Notes: generated by a model from the letters alone, not told the origin. Counted from the first letter of the stretch, positions 34,669 through 44,632 are shown. The stretch: 64,000 bases of DNA from CAWGGS01 sp963822095 (GCA_963822095.1 CAWGGS010000030.1:5318-69317), one strand, 5' to 3'. Translations and numbers: made by a program.

Positions 34669-36833
34669 ACACACAGCTCTACATCCTGATGCTCAGCATC
34701 CATGGTCTGATACGCGGCACGAATCCGGAACTTGGCCGTGATGCCGATACGGGGGGCCAGATCACCTATGTCCTTGAGCTGGCGAGAGCCCTGGGACGCA
34801 ACCAGGGAGTGGAACGTGTTGAACTTCTGACCCGTCAAATAGAAGATCCCGATGTCTCTCCCGATTACAGTGAAGCAAGAGAAAAGCTTGGGGAAAACGC
34901 CGATATCGTCCGCCTGCCCTTTGGCCCCAAACGATATATCCGCAAGGAACTCCTGTGGCGTCATCTTGACCATCTTGTCGACCGCTGTCTTCTGTATCTG
35001 CGCGGTCAGCAGAAACTTCCCGATCTCATCCACACCCATTATGCAGACGCTGGGCTGGTGGGAGTTCATCTCTCCCAGCTCCTCGGTATTCCCCAGATCC
35101 ACACCGGCCACTCACTGGGGCGTTGCAAGCTGAAGCGTATGCTCGATGCAGGACGTAAGGAGCAGCCACTGGAGCGTCAATTCAACTTCAATCAACGAAT
35201 TTCCGCCGAAGAAGAGGTGCTACGCCATGCATCAATGATCGTGACCAGCACCCGACAAGAGGTTGTTGAACAGTATGGAATGTATGAACACTTCGACGCT
35301 AAGCGTTCCATCGTAATTCCACCGGGAACGGACACCTCCCGCTTTTCTCCCCCAGGGCGACAAAGGCTTCCGGTTTCCGTCATTTCGATGATCGACAGGT
35401 TTCTCTCCCATCCGGAAAAGTCTATGATCCTGACTATCTGTCGTCCGGATGCCAGAAAAAATCTCCAACGCCTGCTCATTGCCTATGGCGAGGATCAAAA
35501 TCTTCAGGAAAAAGCCAATCTGGTGATCGTTGCCGGCAACCGTGACAACATACAGACCATGGAGGAATCACAACGAAAGGTACTCTCCGATCTTCTTTTT
35601 TCTATAGATCGCTATGATCTCTGGGGCAAGGTCGCCCTGCCCAAGCACCACACCATGGATGACATTCCGAATCTCTATCGCCTTGCGGCCAGACGCCGCG
35701 GGGTCTTCGTAAATCCTGCTCTTACCGAACCCTTCGGTCTGACTCTGATTGAGGCTGCCGCAAGCGGCCTTCCCATAGTTGCAACAAATGACGGCGGCCC
35801 CAATGACATTATAAGCAATTGCCACAACGGCCTGTTGCTCAATCCGTTGTCCACAACCGAAATCGCCGAAACACTCAAGACAGCGCTGTCAAACCCGAGA
35901 ACATGGAGGGATTGGTCAAAAAAAGGTATCAAGGGTGTGCGGCGTCACTACACCTGGGATGGCCATGTGGCCCAATTTATGACCTGCGCGGGTCGGATAA
36001 TTCGCAAGTCCCGCAAACGTGTCAGGCGTGAGCTGGCAGCAACTCTGCGTGAAGGGAAATCCCCTCTCCCACTCGTCAACAAGGCATTGGTGAGTGATAT
36101 CGACAATACCCTCATAGGTGACAAGGAGGGACTGCAGAAACTGCTCAGCTGGCTCCACCAGAATGCAGGTTCATTGGCCTTCGGAATTGCCACAGGAAGA
36201 AATCTCGAAAGCGCCATCAAAGTATTGCGGGAATGGAACCTCCCGTCACCGGATGTCCTGATAACCTCGGTGGGAACCGAGATCAATTACGGGTTCGACC
36301 TGCGCCCCGATGCCGGATGGGAAAAACATATCCGACACCAGTGGCGGCGAGACGCGTTGACCCGGGCCCTTATGGAAATCCCCGGAATAAAACCGCAACC
36401 CAAAGAAAATCAGCGCAAATTCAAGATCAGCTACAACGTCACCCCCGAAATGTTACCGCCCATAAAGGAGATATTGGCCCATCTGTCCGCTAAAAAGCTG
36501 AACGCCAACGTCATCTATTCCCACCAGGCGTATCTCGATATTCTTCCCATACGGGCATCTAAGGGCCAGGCTATCCGCTACCTCGCCTATAAATGGGGAC
36601 TTCCACTAAACGCCTTCCTGGTGGCCGGTGATTCAGGAAACGATGCAGAGATGATGTTGGGAGATACCCTCGGCGTCATTGTCGGCAACCACAGCCCCGA
36701 ACTCAAGTCATTACGCGGTCATCACCAGGTGTTTTTTGCCTCAGCCTTTAATGCCTGGGGCATTCTGGAAGGAATCGACCACTACAAATTCACAGACACT
36801 CCAACCTCTTGCGAAAGGCTCAGTGACCCATGA
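34665..36833 (+). CDS. Sucrose-phosphate synthase with C-terminal sucrose-phosphatase domain
   Basis: A 722-residue bifunctional enzyme. Residues about 1-460 are a GT-B (GT4) sucrose-phosphate synthase (RGTNPELGRDADTGGQITYVLELARAL; HTGHSLGRCK; NPALTEPFGLTLIEAAASGLP). From about 470 a HAD phosphatase follows (ALVSDIDNTLIGDKEG; VAGDSGNDAEMM). It makes sucrose-6-phosphate from UDP-glucose and fructose-6-phosphate and can remove the phosphate. It is coupled to both neighbours by 4-base overlaps. Sucrose is likely a compatible solute or storage sugar here; no transporter is present. Confidence 0.94.
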   Translation: MNTQLYILMLSIHGLIRGTNPELGRDADTGGQITYVLELARALGRNQGVERVELLTRQIEDPDVSPDYSEAREKLGENADIVRLPFGPKRYIRKELLWRHLDHLVDRCLLYLRGQQKLPDLIHTHYADAGLVGVHLSQLLGIPQIHTGHSLGRCKLKRMLDAGRKEQPLERQFNFNQRISAEEEVLRHASMIVTSTRQEVVEQYGMYEHFDAKRSIVIPPGTDTSRFSPPGRQRLPVSVISMIDRFLSHPEKSMILTICRPDARKNLQRLLIAYGEDQNLQEKANLVIVAGNRDNIQTMEESQRKVLSDLLFSIDRYDLWGKVALPKHHTMDDIPNLYRLAARRRGVFVNPALTEPFGLTLIEAAASGLPIVATNDGGPNDIISNCHNGLLLNPLSTTEIAETLKTALSNPRTWRDWSKKGIKGVRRHYTWDGHVAQFMTCAGRIIRKSRKRVRRELAATLREGKSPLPLVNKALVSDIDNTLIGDKEGLQKLLSWLHQNAGSLAFGIATGRNLESAIKVLREWNLPSPDVLITSVGTEINYGFDLRPDAGWEKHIRHQWRRDALTRALMEIPGIKPQPKENQRKFKISYNVTPEMLPPIKEILAHLSAKKLNANVIYSHQAYLDILPIRASKGQAIRYLAYKWGLPLNAFLVAGDSGNDAEMMLGDTLGVIVGNHSPELKSLRGHHQVFFASAFNAWGILEGIDHYKFTDTPTSCERLSDP

Positions 36834-39217
36834 TAGAAGATATTATTCAATTCACTAAAGAAAACCGTGATGCCGTCTATACTTTGCTCCATTCCTATTT
36901 TGCCGGTAACCGTCCTCTTCTCCTGCAGTCCGACCTGGTGCAGATCTATATCGAAATTTGCCAAAACCCTGAATATTCGTCCCTCTCGTCTTCCTTCCTC
37001 CATGAATTTATTTATCAACTTCAGGAGGGGGTTTTTACCCACCCCTGGGCCTATTTCGCATTAAGAGAGCGCATCGCCCAATGGCGCTATCTCCGTTTCC
37101 ATCTCGACCAGGTAACCGTGGAAGAGGTCAGTATCAGTGAATTTTTGCGCTTTAAGGAGATGATGCACCCATCCGATACCCCGGAATCGATATTGGAGAT
37201 TGACTTTGGTCCCTTTGGTAGAGAATTTCCCCGGTTGAAAGAGGCCAAATCCATCGGCCACGGAATGATATTTTTGAATCGCCAGCTTTCAAGCACCATG
37301 TTCCAGAAAATGAGTGAAGGTGAAGCCCGTCTGCTCCATTTCTTGAAGGTTCATTCCATCGACGGGAATCCCCTGATGATCAACGGAGGGTTCTCATCGG
37401 TTGCAATATTGCGAGACGGACTGCGAAAGGCCCTTTCAAAAATCGAGCCTCTTGATCCCGATACCCCCTTTGACAATTTCAGAGATGCCCTGCACAAAAT
37501 GGGATTTGCCCCCGGATGGGGCGATACAGCGGCACGGGTTGCCGAAACCATGAATCTCCTGGTAGATATTTTAGAAGCCCCATCCCCAACTTCCCTCGAG
37601 GAATTCCTCGCTCGAATTCCCATGATTTCCCGCCTCCTTATCATGTCTCCCCATGGGTATTTCGGCCAGGATAACGTACTGGGACTGCCGGATACCGGCG
37701 GCCAGGTCGTCTATATCCTGGATCAGGTAAAAGCCCTGGAATACGAGATGCGTAAACGCCTGGCGCTCCAAGGGGTTCCGGTGGAGCCCAAGATACTGAT
37801 TGTCACTCGCCTGATCCCTGATTCCGAAGGAACCACCTGCAATCAACGCCTGGAAAAAGTGAACGGTTGCGACAACACCTGGATCCTGCGTGTGCCGTTC
37901 CAGAAAAAAAACGGAGAGATCATCCGTCACTGGATATCCCGCTTTGAGATATGGCCGTATCTAGAAGATTTTGCAAAAAATGTCGAACGTGAAGCGCTGG
38001 CCGAATTCGGTGGACGACCGGATCTCATCATCGGTAATTATTCTGACGGCAATCTTGTTGCCTCGCTCATAAGCCGAAACCTCAAGGTCACCCAGTGCAA
38101 TATCGCCCATGCTCTGGAAAAAACCAAATACCTCCACTCAGATCTGTATTGGCAGGAAAACGATGCCCAATACCATTTCTCTTGTCAATACACCGCCGAT
38201 CTGATTGCCATGAACACCGCCGATTTCATCATTACCAGCACCTACCAGGAAATAGCCGGCACTGAAGACTCTATTGGTCAATATGAAAGTTACCGATCTT
38301 TCACCATGCCTGGGCTTTACCGGGTTGTCGACGGTATCAACCTCTTTGATCCCAAGTTCAATATCGTCTCCCCCGGAGCCAACTCAGGTGTCTACTTCCC
38401 CTATACAGAACATGACCGGCGTCCCACTTCCCTGTTGCCGGAAATCGAGGAGATTCTCTTCGGTGGTCCAATCCAGCACTCACGGGGTATTTTGAAAGAT
38501 CATGATAAGCCGATTATATTCACCATGGCACGACTCGACAGAATCAAAAACCTTACCGGCCTGGTGGATTGGTACGGCAACTCACAGCGCCTCAGGAAGC
38601 TTGCCAACCTTGTCGTTGTGGGAGGGTATGTAACGGAAGAGGAATCGCGAGACCACGAAGAACAGGCCCAGATACTCGCCATGCACGAGCTGATGACCCG
38701 TCATCAGCTCGACGAACAGATGCGCTGGGTCGGCATGCGTCTCAACAAGACTTTATCCGGTGAGCTCTACCGGTATATCGCCGATCGCCATGGTGTTTTT
38801 GTCCAGCCGGCCCTGTTTGAGGCCTTTGGACTTACTATCATTGAAGCCATGGCTTCGGGTTTGCCGACCTTTGCCACACGATACGGAGGTCCCCTTGAAA
38901 TCATCGAAAATAACAAATCGGGTTTTCATATCGATCCCAACAGCGGTGCCGACTGTGTCGACCGAATAGCCGATTTTCTCGAAAACTGCAACCGAGACCC
39001 AAAGGAGTGGCACCGTCTTTCAGAAGGTGCCTTGACCAGGGTTGAGGCACGATATACCTGGAAGCTCTATGCGGAACGGATGATGACGCTGTCCCGCATC
39101 TACGGTTTCTGGAAATTTATCAGCGATCTTGAACGAGAAGAAACCGAAAGATACCTCCATATGTTCTATCAATTGCAGTTCCGCCCACTTGCTGCAATGC
39201 TTGGTGAAGAACAATAG
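36830..39217 (+). CDS. Sucrose synthase
   Basis: A 795-residue GT4 enzyme interconverting sucrose + UDP with UDP-glucose + fructose. The N-terminal regulatory region (about 1-265) includes NRPLLLQSDLVQIY. The GT-B core starts ILIMSPHG-like (LLIMSPHGYFGQDNVLGLPDTGGQ) and includes NIAHALEKTKYLHSD, FTMARLDRIKNLTGLVDWYG and ALFEAFGLTIIEAMASGLPTFAT. Length matches plant and cyanobacterial sucrose synthases. With SPS/SPP and the kinase this gives a complete make-and-break cycle for sucrose. A minus-strand gene converges immediately after. Confidence 0.95.
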   Translation: MIEDIIQFTKENRDAVYTLLHSYFAGNRPLLLQSDLVQIYIEICQNPEYSSLSSSFLHEFIYQLQEGVFTHPWAYFALRERIAQWRYLRFHLDQVTVEEVSISEFLRFKEMMHPSDTPESILEIDFGPFGREFPRLKEAKSIGHGMIFLNRQLSSTMFQKMSEGEARLLHFLKVHSIDGNPLMINGGFSSVAILRDGLRKALSKIEPLDPDTPFDNFRDALHKMGFAPGWGDTAARVAETMNLLVDILEAPSPTSLEEFLARIPMISRLLIMSPHGYFGQDNVLGLPDTGGQVVYILDQVKALEYEMRKRLALQGVPVEPKILIVTRLIPDSEGTTCNQRLEKVNGCDNTWILRVPFQKKNGEIIRHWISRFEIWPYLEDFAKNVEREALAEFGGRPDLIIGNYSDGNLVASLISRNLKVTQCNIAHALEKTKYLHSDLYWQENDAQYHFSCQYTADLIAMNTADFIITSTYQEIAGTEDSIGQYESYRSFTMPGLYRVVDGINLFDPKFNIVSPGANSGVYFPYTEHDRRPTSLLPEIEEILFGGPIQHSRGILKDHDKPIIFTMARLDRIKNLTGLVDWYGNSQRLRKLANLVVVGGYVTEEESRDHEEQAQILAMHELMTRHQLDEQMRWVGMRLNKTLSGELYRYIADRHGVFVQPALFEAFGLTIIEAMASGLPTFATRYGGPLEIIENNKSGFHIDPNSGADCVDRIADFLENCNRDPKEWHRLSEGALTRVEARYTWKLYAERMMTLSRIYGFWKFISDLEREETERYLHMFYQLQFRPLAAMLGEEQ

Positions 39218-39221
39218 GTTT

Positions 39222-40028
39222 TTAGGTAAAAAATCCGGTGGGCCTGAGCCTTACGGAAATGGATTTAACCCCAGGTACTTTCTTAGCTTTTTCCGTGATT
39301 ATATCGGAAAGTCTTGTATCCATGCGCATCGAAGCCCGCACTGCAACCTCAAAGGCTCCGCCAACACCGCTTACGGTACACGTCGGATATTCATCGATGA
39401 GTTCCGCCCTGATTTTGGCCGCAACAGCGAGGTCGTCAATGGCCTGTTGCGATTGGGCCGTGGTCTTGAACTGCGGTTGCCCTGCGGCTTCACAGATAAG
39501 ATCGACGGCATTATCTATGGTCAATTTATCAATATGGACCACAAGGTCATACAGGTTGACATCAGTAGCATCCACACCATAGAGCTGAAAACTCCAGGCC
39601 TTGCGATCATGGTCATCTTTTTGGAGAAACTCCACAGCCTGGTCCCGGCTCATATTATCCTTTGCTATCAGCGCTGCCACGCGGTCTTCAAAATTCGCGA
39701 TGACCCTCACCTTAAATAAGTGTCCCACGTCCTGGGCGAAAAAGTGTCCTGCCAGACCATGATAGACAACATTGTCTCCCCTGAAATGATCGAGAATTTC
39801 AGCGGTTACAAAGGCAATATATTTTTGTTTTTCATAGGTAAATCGCTCAAAAATTGAAGGTGCATCATGAATCGCCTGATCAAGCCTCTTTTGCGGAATC
39901 TGAAAATCCTTGGACGCTTCGAGAACGACTTCTCTGGACACAGTGAGATAACCGAGCCGCTCCGCCACCTTTTCAGCCACCTCTTTCCCTTTACTAAAAG
40001 ATCCCCTCGAAATTGTAATGATTGCCAT
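39222..40028 (-). CDS. Cytidylate kinase-like family protein
   Basis: A 268-residue protein opening MAIITISRGSFSKGKEVAEKVAERLGY, the cytidylate-kinase-like signature in which the P-loop is GxxxxGK-like. The NMP-kinase fold continues to about residue 190 (VYHGLAGHFF, FEDRVAALIAKDNMS, DLVVHIDKLTIDNAVDLI). About 75 extra C-terminal residues (IDEYPTCTVSGVGGAFEVAVRASMRMDT) resemble a small BON-like alpha-beta module. Such proteins are common in deltaproteobacteria near energy genes. Substrate unknown. It converges with sucrose synthase. Confidence 0.85.
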   Translation of the reverse strand: MAIITISRGSFSKGKEVAEKVAERLGYLTVSREVVLEASKDFQIPQKRLDQAIHDAPSIFERFTYEKQKYIAFVTAEILDHFRGDNVVYHGLAGHFFAQDVGHLFKVRVIANFEDRVAALIAKDNMSRDQAVEFLQKDDHDRKAWSFQLYGVDATDVNLYDLVVHIDKLTIDNAVDLICEAAGQPQFKTTAQSQQAIDDLAVAAKIRAELIDEYPTCTVSGVGGAFEVAVRASMRMDTRLSDIITEKAKKVPGVKSISVRLRPTGFFT

Positions 40029-40538
40029 ATATCCTCCCTCCGGTTAACAATAACTGAAATACACGATACGGGATCCGTATCACAACACCTCCCCATCGGC
40101 AAACCTGAATCAGCTTGCCCTTGATCCATTATCGCTCAATCTTCCCTCTCTTTCAAGGAAAGCATGCAATCACCTGCTTTTCTTTCTTATTTTCGTCTTT
40201 CATCGCTTTTAAACGCCATGGTCATAGAAAAACGTCGCTCCTCCGGGAAAGCCGAAACTACAGATATGCTCCATCCCGGAAGGCCTGAGCCCGGATTGAA
40301 TAGAGTCTTTAAATCCCTCATTATTCTTAGAATAACCAAGCCCATGCCTCTTCATTTTTCATGGGCCTGGTTTTCCCTATCCGAATCATTTTTCTGGCAG
40401 TAGCTGCTACTTGGTTCCCCAAAAGTACATCCCTTTATCCGAGATACCGATATCGTGGGTTGACGAAAATTCGGGATGTAGGATATCTATCCCTTGCGTT
40501 TTCCCCATTCCCCGCTCACCAGCCAGTGGAAAGGTCTG
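40029..40538. other. Intergenic stretch with one bidirectional hairpin
   Basis: 510 bases without a convincing gene; the plus-strand frames here lack ribosome sites and family resemblance. A 12-bp hairpin AACCA-A-GCCCATG/CATGGGC-C-TGGTT lies at 40334-40372, followed by TTTT on the plus strand. It may end the thioredoxin-like transcript coming from the right or work in both directions. Confidence 0.5.
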
Positions 40539-40931
40539 TTAAGCAGACGGGAGAAAGTCGATACCTTTGCCCTGGAGTTTTTCTGGAAGAGATATTTGAA
40601 GATTTGAGCAAAACTCCTTTGCCGAAACGGCATTGGACTCACCTGTCAGTTTTCCATTCCGGTAGTACCGAATGTAGGGAACCTGGTCATTACCGAAAAC
40701 CTCTTCCTTGAATGTGCAAAAGCTGTCGAAAAAGTCAGTGAGATCATATTCCAGATAAAAAATCGAACAATCAGGTAGATCACCGATAAACCGTTTCATT
40801 GCCAGCCACTGAGGGCACCAGCTCTGAGTCAGGAAAACAGCGACTTTTTCAGATGAGGAAAGGATTTGCTCCTCAAACTCTCCATGATCTCTACAAAATA
40901 GAGCTTGATCCTTGGATATTTCTTTCAACAT
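40539..40931 (-). CDS. Thioredoxin-like protein with a single active-site cysteine
   Basis: A 130-residue thioredoxin-fold protein. The active site reads QSWCPQWLAMK, i.e. WCxxW instead of WCxxC, so only the nucleophilic Cys remains. The cis-Pro region is DQVPYIRYYRNGKLTGE. This could allow monothiol chemistry such as binding or glutathione-like exchange rather than disulfide reduction. Start ATG 40931 has AAAGGAAA upstream; the frame is open further to 40964. It is monocistronic, with a structured repeat (41003-41052) upstream. Confidence 0.78.
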   Translation of the reverse strand: MLKEISKDQALFCRDHGEFEEQILSSSEKVAVFLTQSWCPQWLAMKRFIGDLPDCSIFYLEYDLTDFFDSFCTFKEEVFGNDQVPYIRYYRNGKLTGESNAVSAKEFCSNLQISLPEKLQGKGIDFLPSA

Positions 40932-41002
40932 AATAGTTTCCTTTGAATAGTAGGATTTTTGCAATCCAAAATTTTTCTCTTAGATTCGTTGCACCTGTAT
41001 AG

Positions 41003-41052
41003 GAAAGTCTCACAAGAGCGACGGCCTTGCCATGCCCAGGTGAGGGGCTTTC
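41003..41052. repeat. Second copy of the GAAAG...CTTTC structured element
   Basis: It shares with 4455-4505 the core TGCCATGC, the GAGC..CGG segment and an outer GAAAG/CTTTC stem, here extended by CTCAC/GTGAG on the minus strand. It lies about 75 bases upstream of the thioredoxin-like gene. The strand of function is unknown. Confidence 0.45.
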
Positions 41053-41093
41053 ATATTTCGTTGTGACCGGCGGTTCTGGTTTGGCCATGCGGG

Positions 41094-43262
41094 TTAGCAA
41101 ACCGACCGTAGTCTCTCCTTCAAGTGGGTAAAGCGTTTTTGCGGTTTGTTGTTTTTTACGGCAATGGCCAAGGCTCGTCTGGTGCCGACCAGAACCACTA
41201 ATCTTTTTCCTCTGGTTATAGCTGTATAAATCAGGTTTCTCTGTAACAAAACATAATGCTGGGTCAAAATCGGTATAATAACCGCAGGATATTCCGACCC
41301 CTGAGATTTGTGTATGGAGACGGCATACGCAGGTACAACCTCATCCAGATCGGAAAATTCATAGCTGACTTTTCTGCCGTCGAATACGATAACCACCTCC
41401 TGAACCTCAGTGTCAATCTTAACAATTTTACCGATATCTCCGTTGAATACCTCTTTGTCATAATTGTTCTTTATCTGCATGACCTTGTCATGGACCCTAT
41501 AATTTCTACCACCGCGCATCATCCCGCCTGCGGACGAATTAAGCGCCTTCTGTAACTCAAGGTTGAGATTCCCGGCACCGACCAATCCTTTATGCATCGG
41601 AGTAAGGACCTGGATATCATCCACCGGGTCGAGCCCGAACCGTTTCGGCACTCTATTCTTCACCAGGTCTACAATGAGCCGTACGACATCGGCTGGTTCT
41701 TCCCTCTCGATAAAATAAAAATCTTCCAGCTTCTCCGAGCTGGGTCTGGAAACCGGAATCCTTCCGGCATTTATCTTATGGGCGTTGACGATGATCAGGC
41801 TCTTTCCCGCCTGCCGAAAGATCTCATTGAGCTCGACCACGGGAACAAGCCCCGAAGCGATAATGTCTCCCAGGACATTGCCGGCCCCGACAGAAGGCAA
41901 CTGGTTAATGTCCCCGACAAGGATGAGCGTGGCTGAAAGCGGTACTGCTTTTAAAAGGTGATGCATCAAGATGGTATCTATCATCGACACCTCATCAACG
42001 ATCAGGAGATCACACCTAAGAGGTGTGGCGGAATTTTTCTGAAACGCTCCATTTTGAGGACTGAACTCGAGCAGCCTGTGGATGGTCTTGGCTTCGTGCC
42101 CGGTGGTCTCACTCATCCTTTTGGCTGCTCGTCCTGTTGGTGCCGCCAAAAGGATCCTGACTCCGGATTCCTGAAAGATATTTAGTATGGAATTGATAAT
42201 CGTGGTTTTTCCGGTTCCCGGACCTCCGGTTATGACCATCACCTTATTACGTACCGATTGTTCTATTGCTTCAATCTGTTGTTTGGCCAATGTAATCGAA
42301 AGCTTTTTCTGAACACGCTCAATCGCATTTCGGTTAATCGGCCGGACGATCTTCAAAGCCTTGACCAGGGACAGCAAGGCAGCGGCGACACCTGTTTCCG
42401 AGACGTAATACTTTGCCAGGTATACGGCTCTGCTACCACCCTCTTGCCCAATGGCATCTTCTACTATGATACGCCTGGTTTGAACAACATTGTCCAGGGC
42501 ACGCGCCACAACATCTTGTTTAACTTCCAGGATTTCCAGGCATTTTATTACAAGCGGCTCAAGCGGATAATAGACATTCCCTTCATCGGCCAGTTGATGC
42601 AGGACATGGAGGATTCCTGCCTCTACCCTCTGCGGTGAATCCTTCTCAAATCCAAGCTTATCGGCAATCCGGTCAGCGGATATAAAGCCGATTCCAAAAA
42701 TATCGGCGGCCAATCGGTAAGGATTGGCCTTGACAACCTCGATGGACTCCCTGCCGTATTGTTTAAAGATCTTCGCCGCATATCCCGCTCCGACCCCATG
42801 TGTCTGCAAAAAGATCATGACCGCACGAATCTCCTTTTGTTCGGCCCAACTCTTACTGATCATGGAGATCCTTTTTTTCCCGATACCATCCACCTGGGAT
42901 AATTTATCGACCTCAAATTCAATCACGTCAAGGGTTGCAGTCCCGAATCTCTTGACGATCCGTTTCGCCATAACAGGCCCGATGCCTTTTATCAGACCTG
43001 ACCCGAGATATTTTTCAATCCCCATCACATCGGCGGGAACTACTGATCGATAGGAGAGTACTTTGAACTGCTCCCCATGTCTTGGATGATTGGTCCACTC
43101 CCCCAGCAACCGGACGACTTCGCCGACCACGGGAGAAATCATGGTGCCGATGGCCGTTACCAGGTCACGTCGACCCGACACTTTGAGCCGGGCAACCGTA
43201 TAGCCGTTATCCTCGTTGTGGTAGGTAAGTCGCTCAATCCGACCTTGAAGCTCGCTTGGCAT
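41094..43262 (-). CDS. recD2: RecD2-type ATP-dependent 5'-3' DNA helicase
   Basis: A 722-residue SF1B helicase. The OB-like start (LQGRIERLTYHNEDNGYTVARLKV) and helix-hairpin-helix region (LIKGIGPVMAKRIVKRFG, LSQVDGIGKKRISMI) cover the first third. Walker A is ITGGPGTGKTTIIN, Walker B LLIVDEVSMID, followed by VGDINQLPSVGAGNVL. The end has AYAVSIHKSQGSEYPAVIIP and LIYTAITRGKRLVVLVGTRRALAIAV. RecD2 acts in DNA repair outside RecBCD. Complete and in one frame. Confidence 0.94.
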   Translation of the reverse strand: MPSELQGRIERLTYHNEDNGYTVARLKVSGRRDLVTAIGTMISPVVGEVVRLLGEWTNHPRHGEQFKVLSYRSVVPADVMGIEKYLGSGLIKGIGPVMAKRIVKRFGTATLDVIEFEVDKLSQVDGIGKKRISMISKSWAEQKEIRAVMIFLQTHGVGAGYAAKIFKQYGRESIEVVKANPYRLAADIFGIGFISADRIADKLGFEKDSPQRVEAGILHVLHQLADEGNVYYPLEPLVIKCLEILEVKQDVVARALDNVVQTRRIIVEDAIGQEGGSRAVYLAKYYVSETGVAAALLSLVKALKIVRPINRNAIERVQKKLSITLAKQQIEAIEQSVRNKVMVITGGPGTGKTTIINSILNIFQESGVRILLAAPTGRAAKRMSETTGHEAKTIHRLLEFSPQNGAFQKNSATPLRCDLLIVDEVSMIDTILMHHLLKAVPLSATLILVGDINQLPSVGAGNVLGDIIASGLVPVVELNEIFRQAGKSLIIVNAHKINAGRIPVSRPSSEKLEDFYFIEREEPADVVRLIVDLVKNRVPKRFGLDPVDDIQVLTPMHKGLVGAGNLNLELQKALNSSAGGMMRGGRNYRVHDKVMQIKNNYDKEVFNGDIGKIVKIDTEVQEVVIVFDGRKVSYEFSDLDEVVPAYAVSIHKSQGSEYPAVIIPILTQHYVLLQRNLIYTAITRGKRLVVLVGTRRALAIAVKNNKPQKRFTHLKERLRSVC

Positions 43263-43631
43263 CCTCTCTCCATATCAGTTTTTCCCACTACTCACTCTAC
43301 CATAAAGCAGCATTCTTTTCTGAAAAAGAAAAAGCGTACGACATCATTGTTTATTGACAAACTTCGCGGGTTTACGAGAATAGGTTATATCGTAAAAGGT
43401 ATTCAGGATAAGACGAATGATCGTGTTTCATATTTCATCATTCGTGATGGTTTCCGGTTCTGAACTTGCGGTTAAACACATTCCGGAGAAAAGCTCCCAG
43501 GCATTCGTAAAGCTGAAAGTAAGAATCCGCCACAGGATATCGTTTCCGGCAGCTGCTCTGCGGCTTCATCGCCGGTACACCCACGGCTGACAGACCTCTT
43601 TTCTACCAAAAATATCCTGGAAAACAGAGCC
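43263..43631. other. Intergenic stretch with hairpin and dispersed repeat copy 2
   Basis: 369 bases without a gene. A 9-bp inverted repeat ACGAATGAT/ATCATTCGT lies near 43415-43446. The segment 43538-43593 is the second copy of the repeat found at 32067-32122. A 60-codon minus frame overlaps the repeat but does not look like a protein. Confidence 0.45.
43538..43593. repeat. Dispersed intergenic repeat, copy 2 (copy 1 at 32067-32122)
   Basis: Both copies read ATCG.TTCC..., CTGCTCT.CG, ATCGCC.GTACAC and ACGGCTGAC in the same order, with one single-base length difference, and both lie in non-coding DNA. Origin unknown. The GC-rich complementary segments suggest structure. Confidence 0.5.
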
Positions 43632-44024
43632 TTATTTTTCCGTTTGGCTTTCAATAGGTGTTGGCTTTATATTTTCTGCTCCGAGGTACGGATTATTCGA
43701 TACATCTTCCCCGGAGTCAGACTCCAAACCCGTCACAAATTCGGACCACCCCATAGGCCTGACGGTTATTTCAACACCCAGCGTTTTTCTTTCTCCTCCA
43801 TGGGTATACCATCTCGGCCTTACATTCATTTTGAAATCGACTCCCTTGCCGGATACCATGATGGTCATTTGCTCTGTATCACCATTTGTATATTTGGACG
43901 CGTCGGTAACACATATGCCGGTTTGGGAAATATCGGACACCTGCCCCTGAAAAAATCCCGTTCCATCGGCAATGTCTACGAGCAGGTCTTCCACCTGAAC
44001 ACGTTGATGTTTTCTCTTTTCCAT
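43632..44024 (-). CDS. PilZ domain protein
   Basis: A protein of about 130 residues whose start MEKRKHQRVQVEDLLVDIADG contains the RxxxR-type c-di-GMP-binding arm (KRKHQR). VSDISQTGICV provides the D/NxSxxG motif of PilZ domains. It would respond to cyclic di-GMP. The C-terminal tail (ESDSGEDVSNNPYLGAEN) is disordered. Start ATG 44024 follows a G-rich ribosome site. There is no linked flagellar or pilus gene. Confidence 0.82.
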   Translation of the reverse strand: MEKRKHQRVQVEDLLVDIADGTGFFQGQVSDISQTGICVTDASKYTNGDTEQMTIMVSGKGVDFKMNVRPRWYTHGGERKTLGVEITVRPMGWSEFVTGLESDSGEDVSNNPYLGAENIKPTPIESQTEK

Positions 44025-44290
44025 ATGCCCCCCCCAAATTGAATTTTCGCCTGTCACAGAAAAAATCCGCCCGTTTGGCAACCGGGTTGTATAACCGAAG
44101 GTTATCTCCCCCCGTATATGAAGTATAATTCAATCTCCGTGAAGCTCAAGGAATCTCTCATATCAACAAGGCAAATAGAGAGGCTTTCTTCTCTCCAGAA
44201 ATAAAGTTTAATTGGAATGCCAGGTGGATAACCGTCCGTCAGAAAGAGCAACCGAATCTGCGAACAACCACGGACTGTTCCAGGCGCCCG

Positions 44291-44632
44291 TCACTTCTTT
44301 TCTTGTTCTTCTTTAATGACTATCAACTGCTGATCACCAATAGAAAAGGCTTCTTCAACGCGACCTGTCACCTTAATCTGTTCACCTTTTCTGGGTAAGG
44401 ATCGCTCCGTAACAACAGTGATTTCTCCGGTGTCGTCCTTGACCACAAAGTAACGAACCACAACCAGACCGAAACTCTCGACGACTCTGCCTGAAACCGT
44501 CACCTGCTTTCCTTCATACTTCCGAGGATTTTGCAGTATTTTGGCAATGGGAGTGGGAAAGAGCGAATCACATCCCGAAAGGAATATAATCAGCCAGAAT
44601 ACAATAAAGTACGTTTTTAGATGCTTATGCAT
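44291..44632 (-). CDS. Small lipoprotein with OB-fold-like domain
   Basis: A 113-residue exported protein. The signal ends in the lipobox FLSGC (Cys about residue 21), so it is membrane anchored. The mature part has KYEGKQVTVSGRVVES, VKDDTGEITVVTER and GEQIKVTGRVEEAF, typical of a nucleic-acid-binding-type OB fold of the NirD/YdeI sort. Its function is unknown. Confidence 0.8.
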   Translation of the reverse strand: MHKHLKTYFIVFWLIIFLSGCDSLFPTPIAKILQNPRKYEGKQVTVSGRVVESFGLVVVRYFVVKDDTGEITVVTERSLPRKGEQIKVTGRVEEAFSIGDQQLIVIKEEQEKK

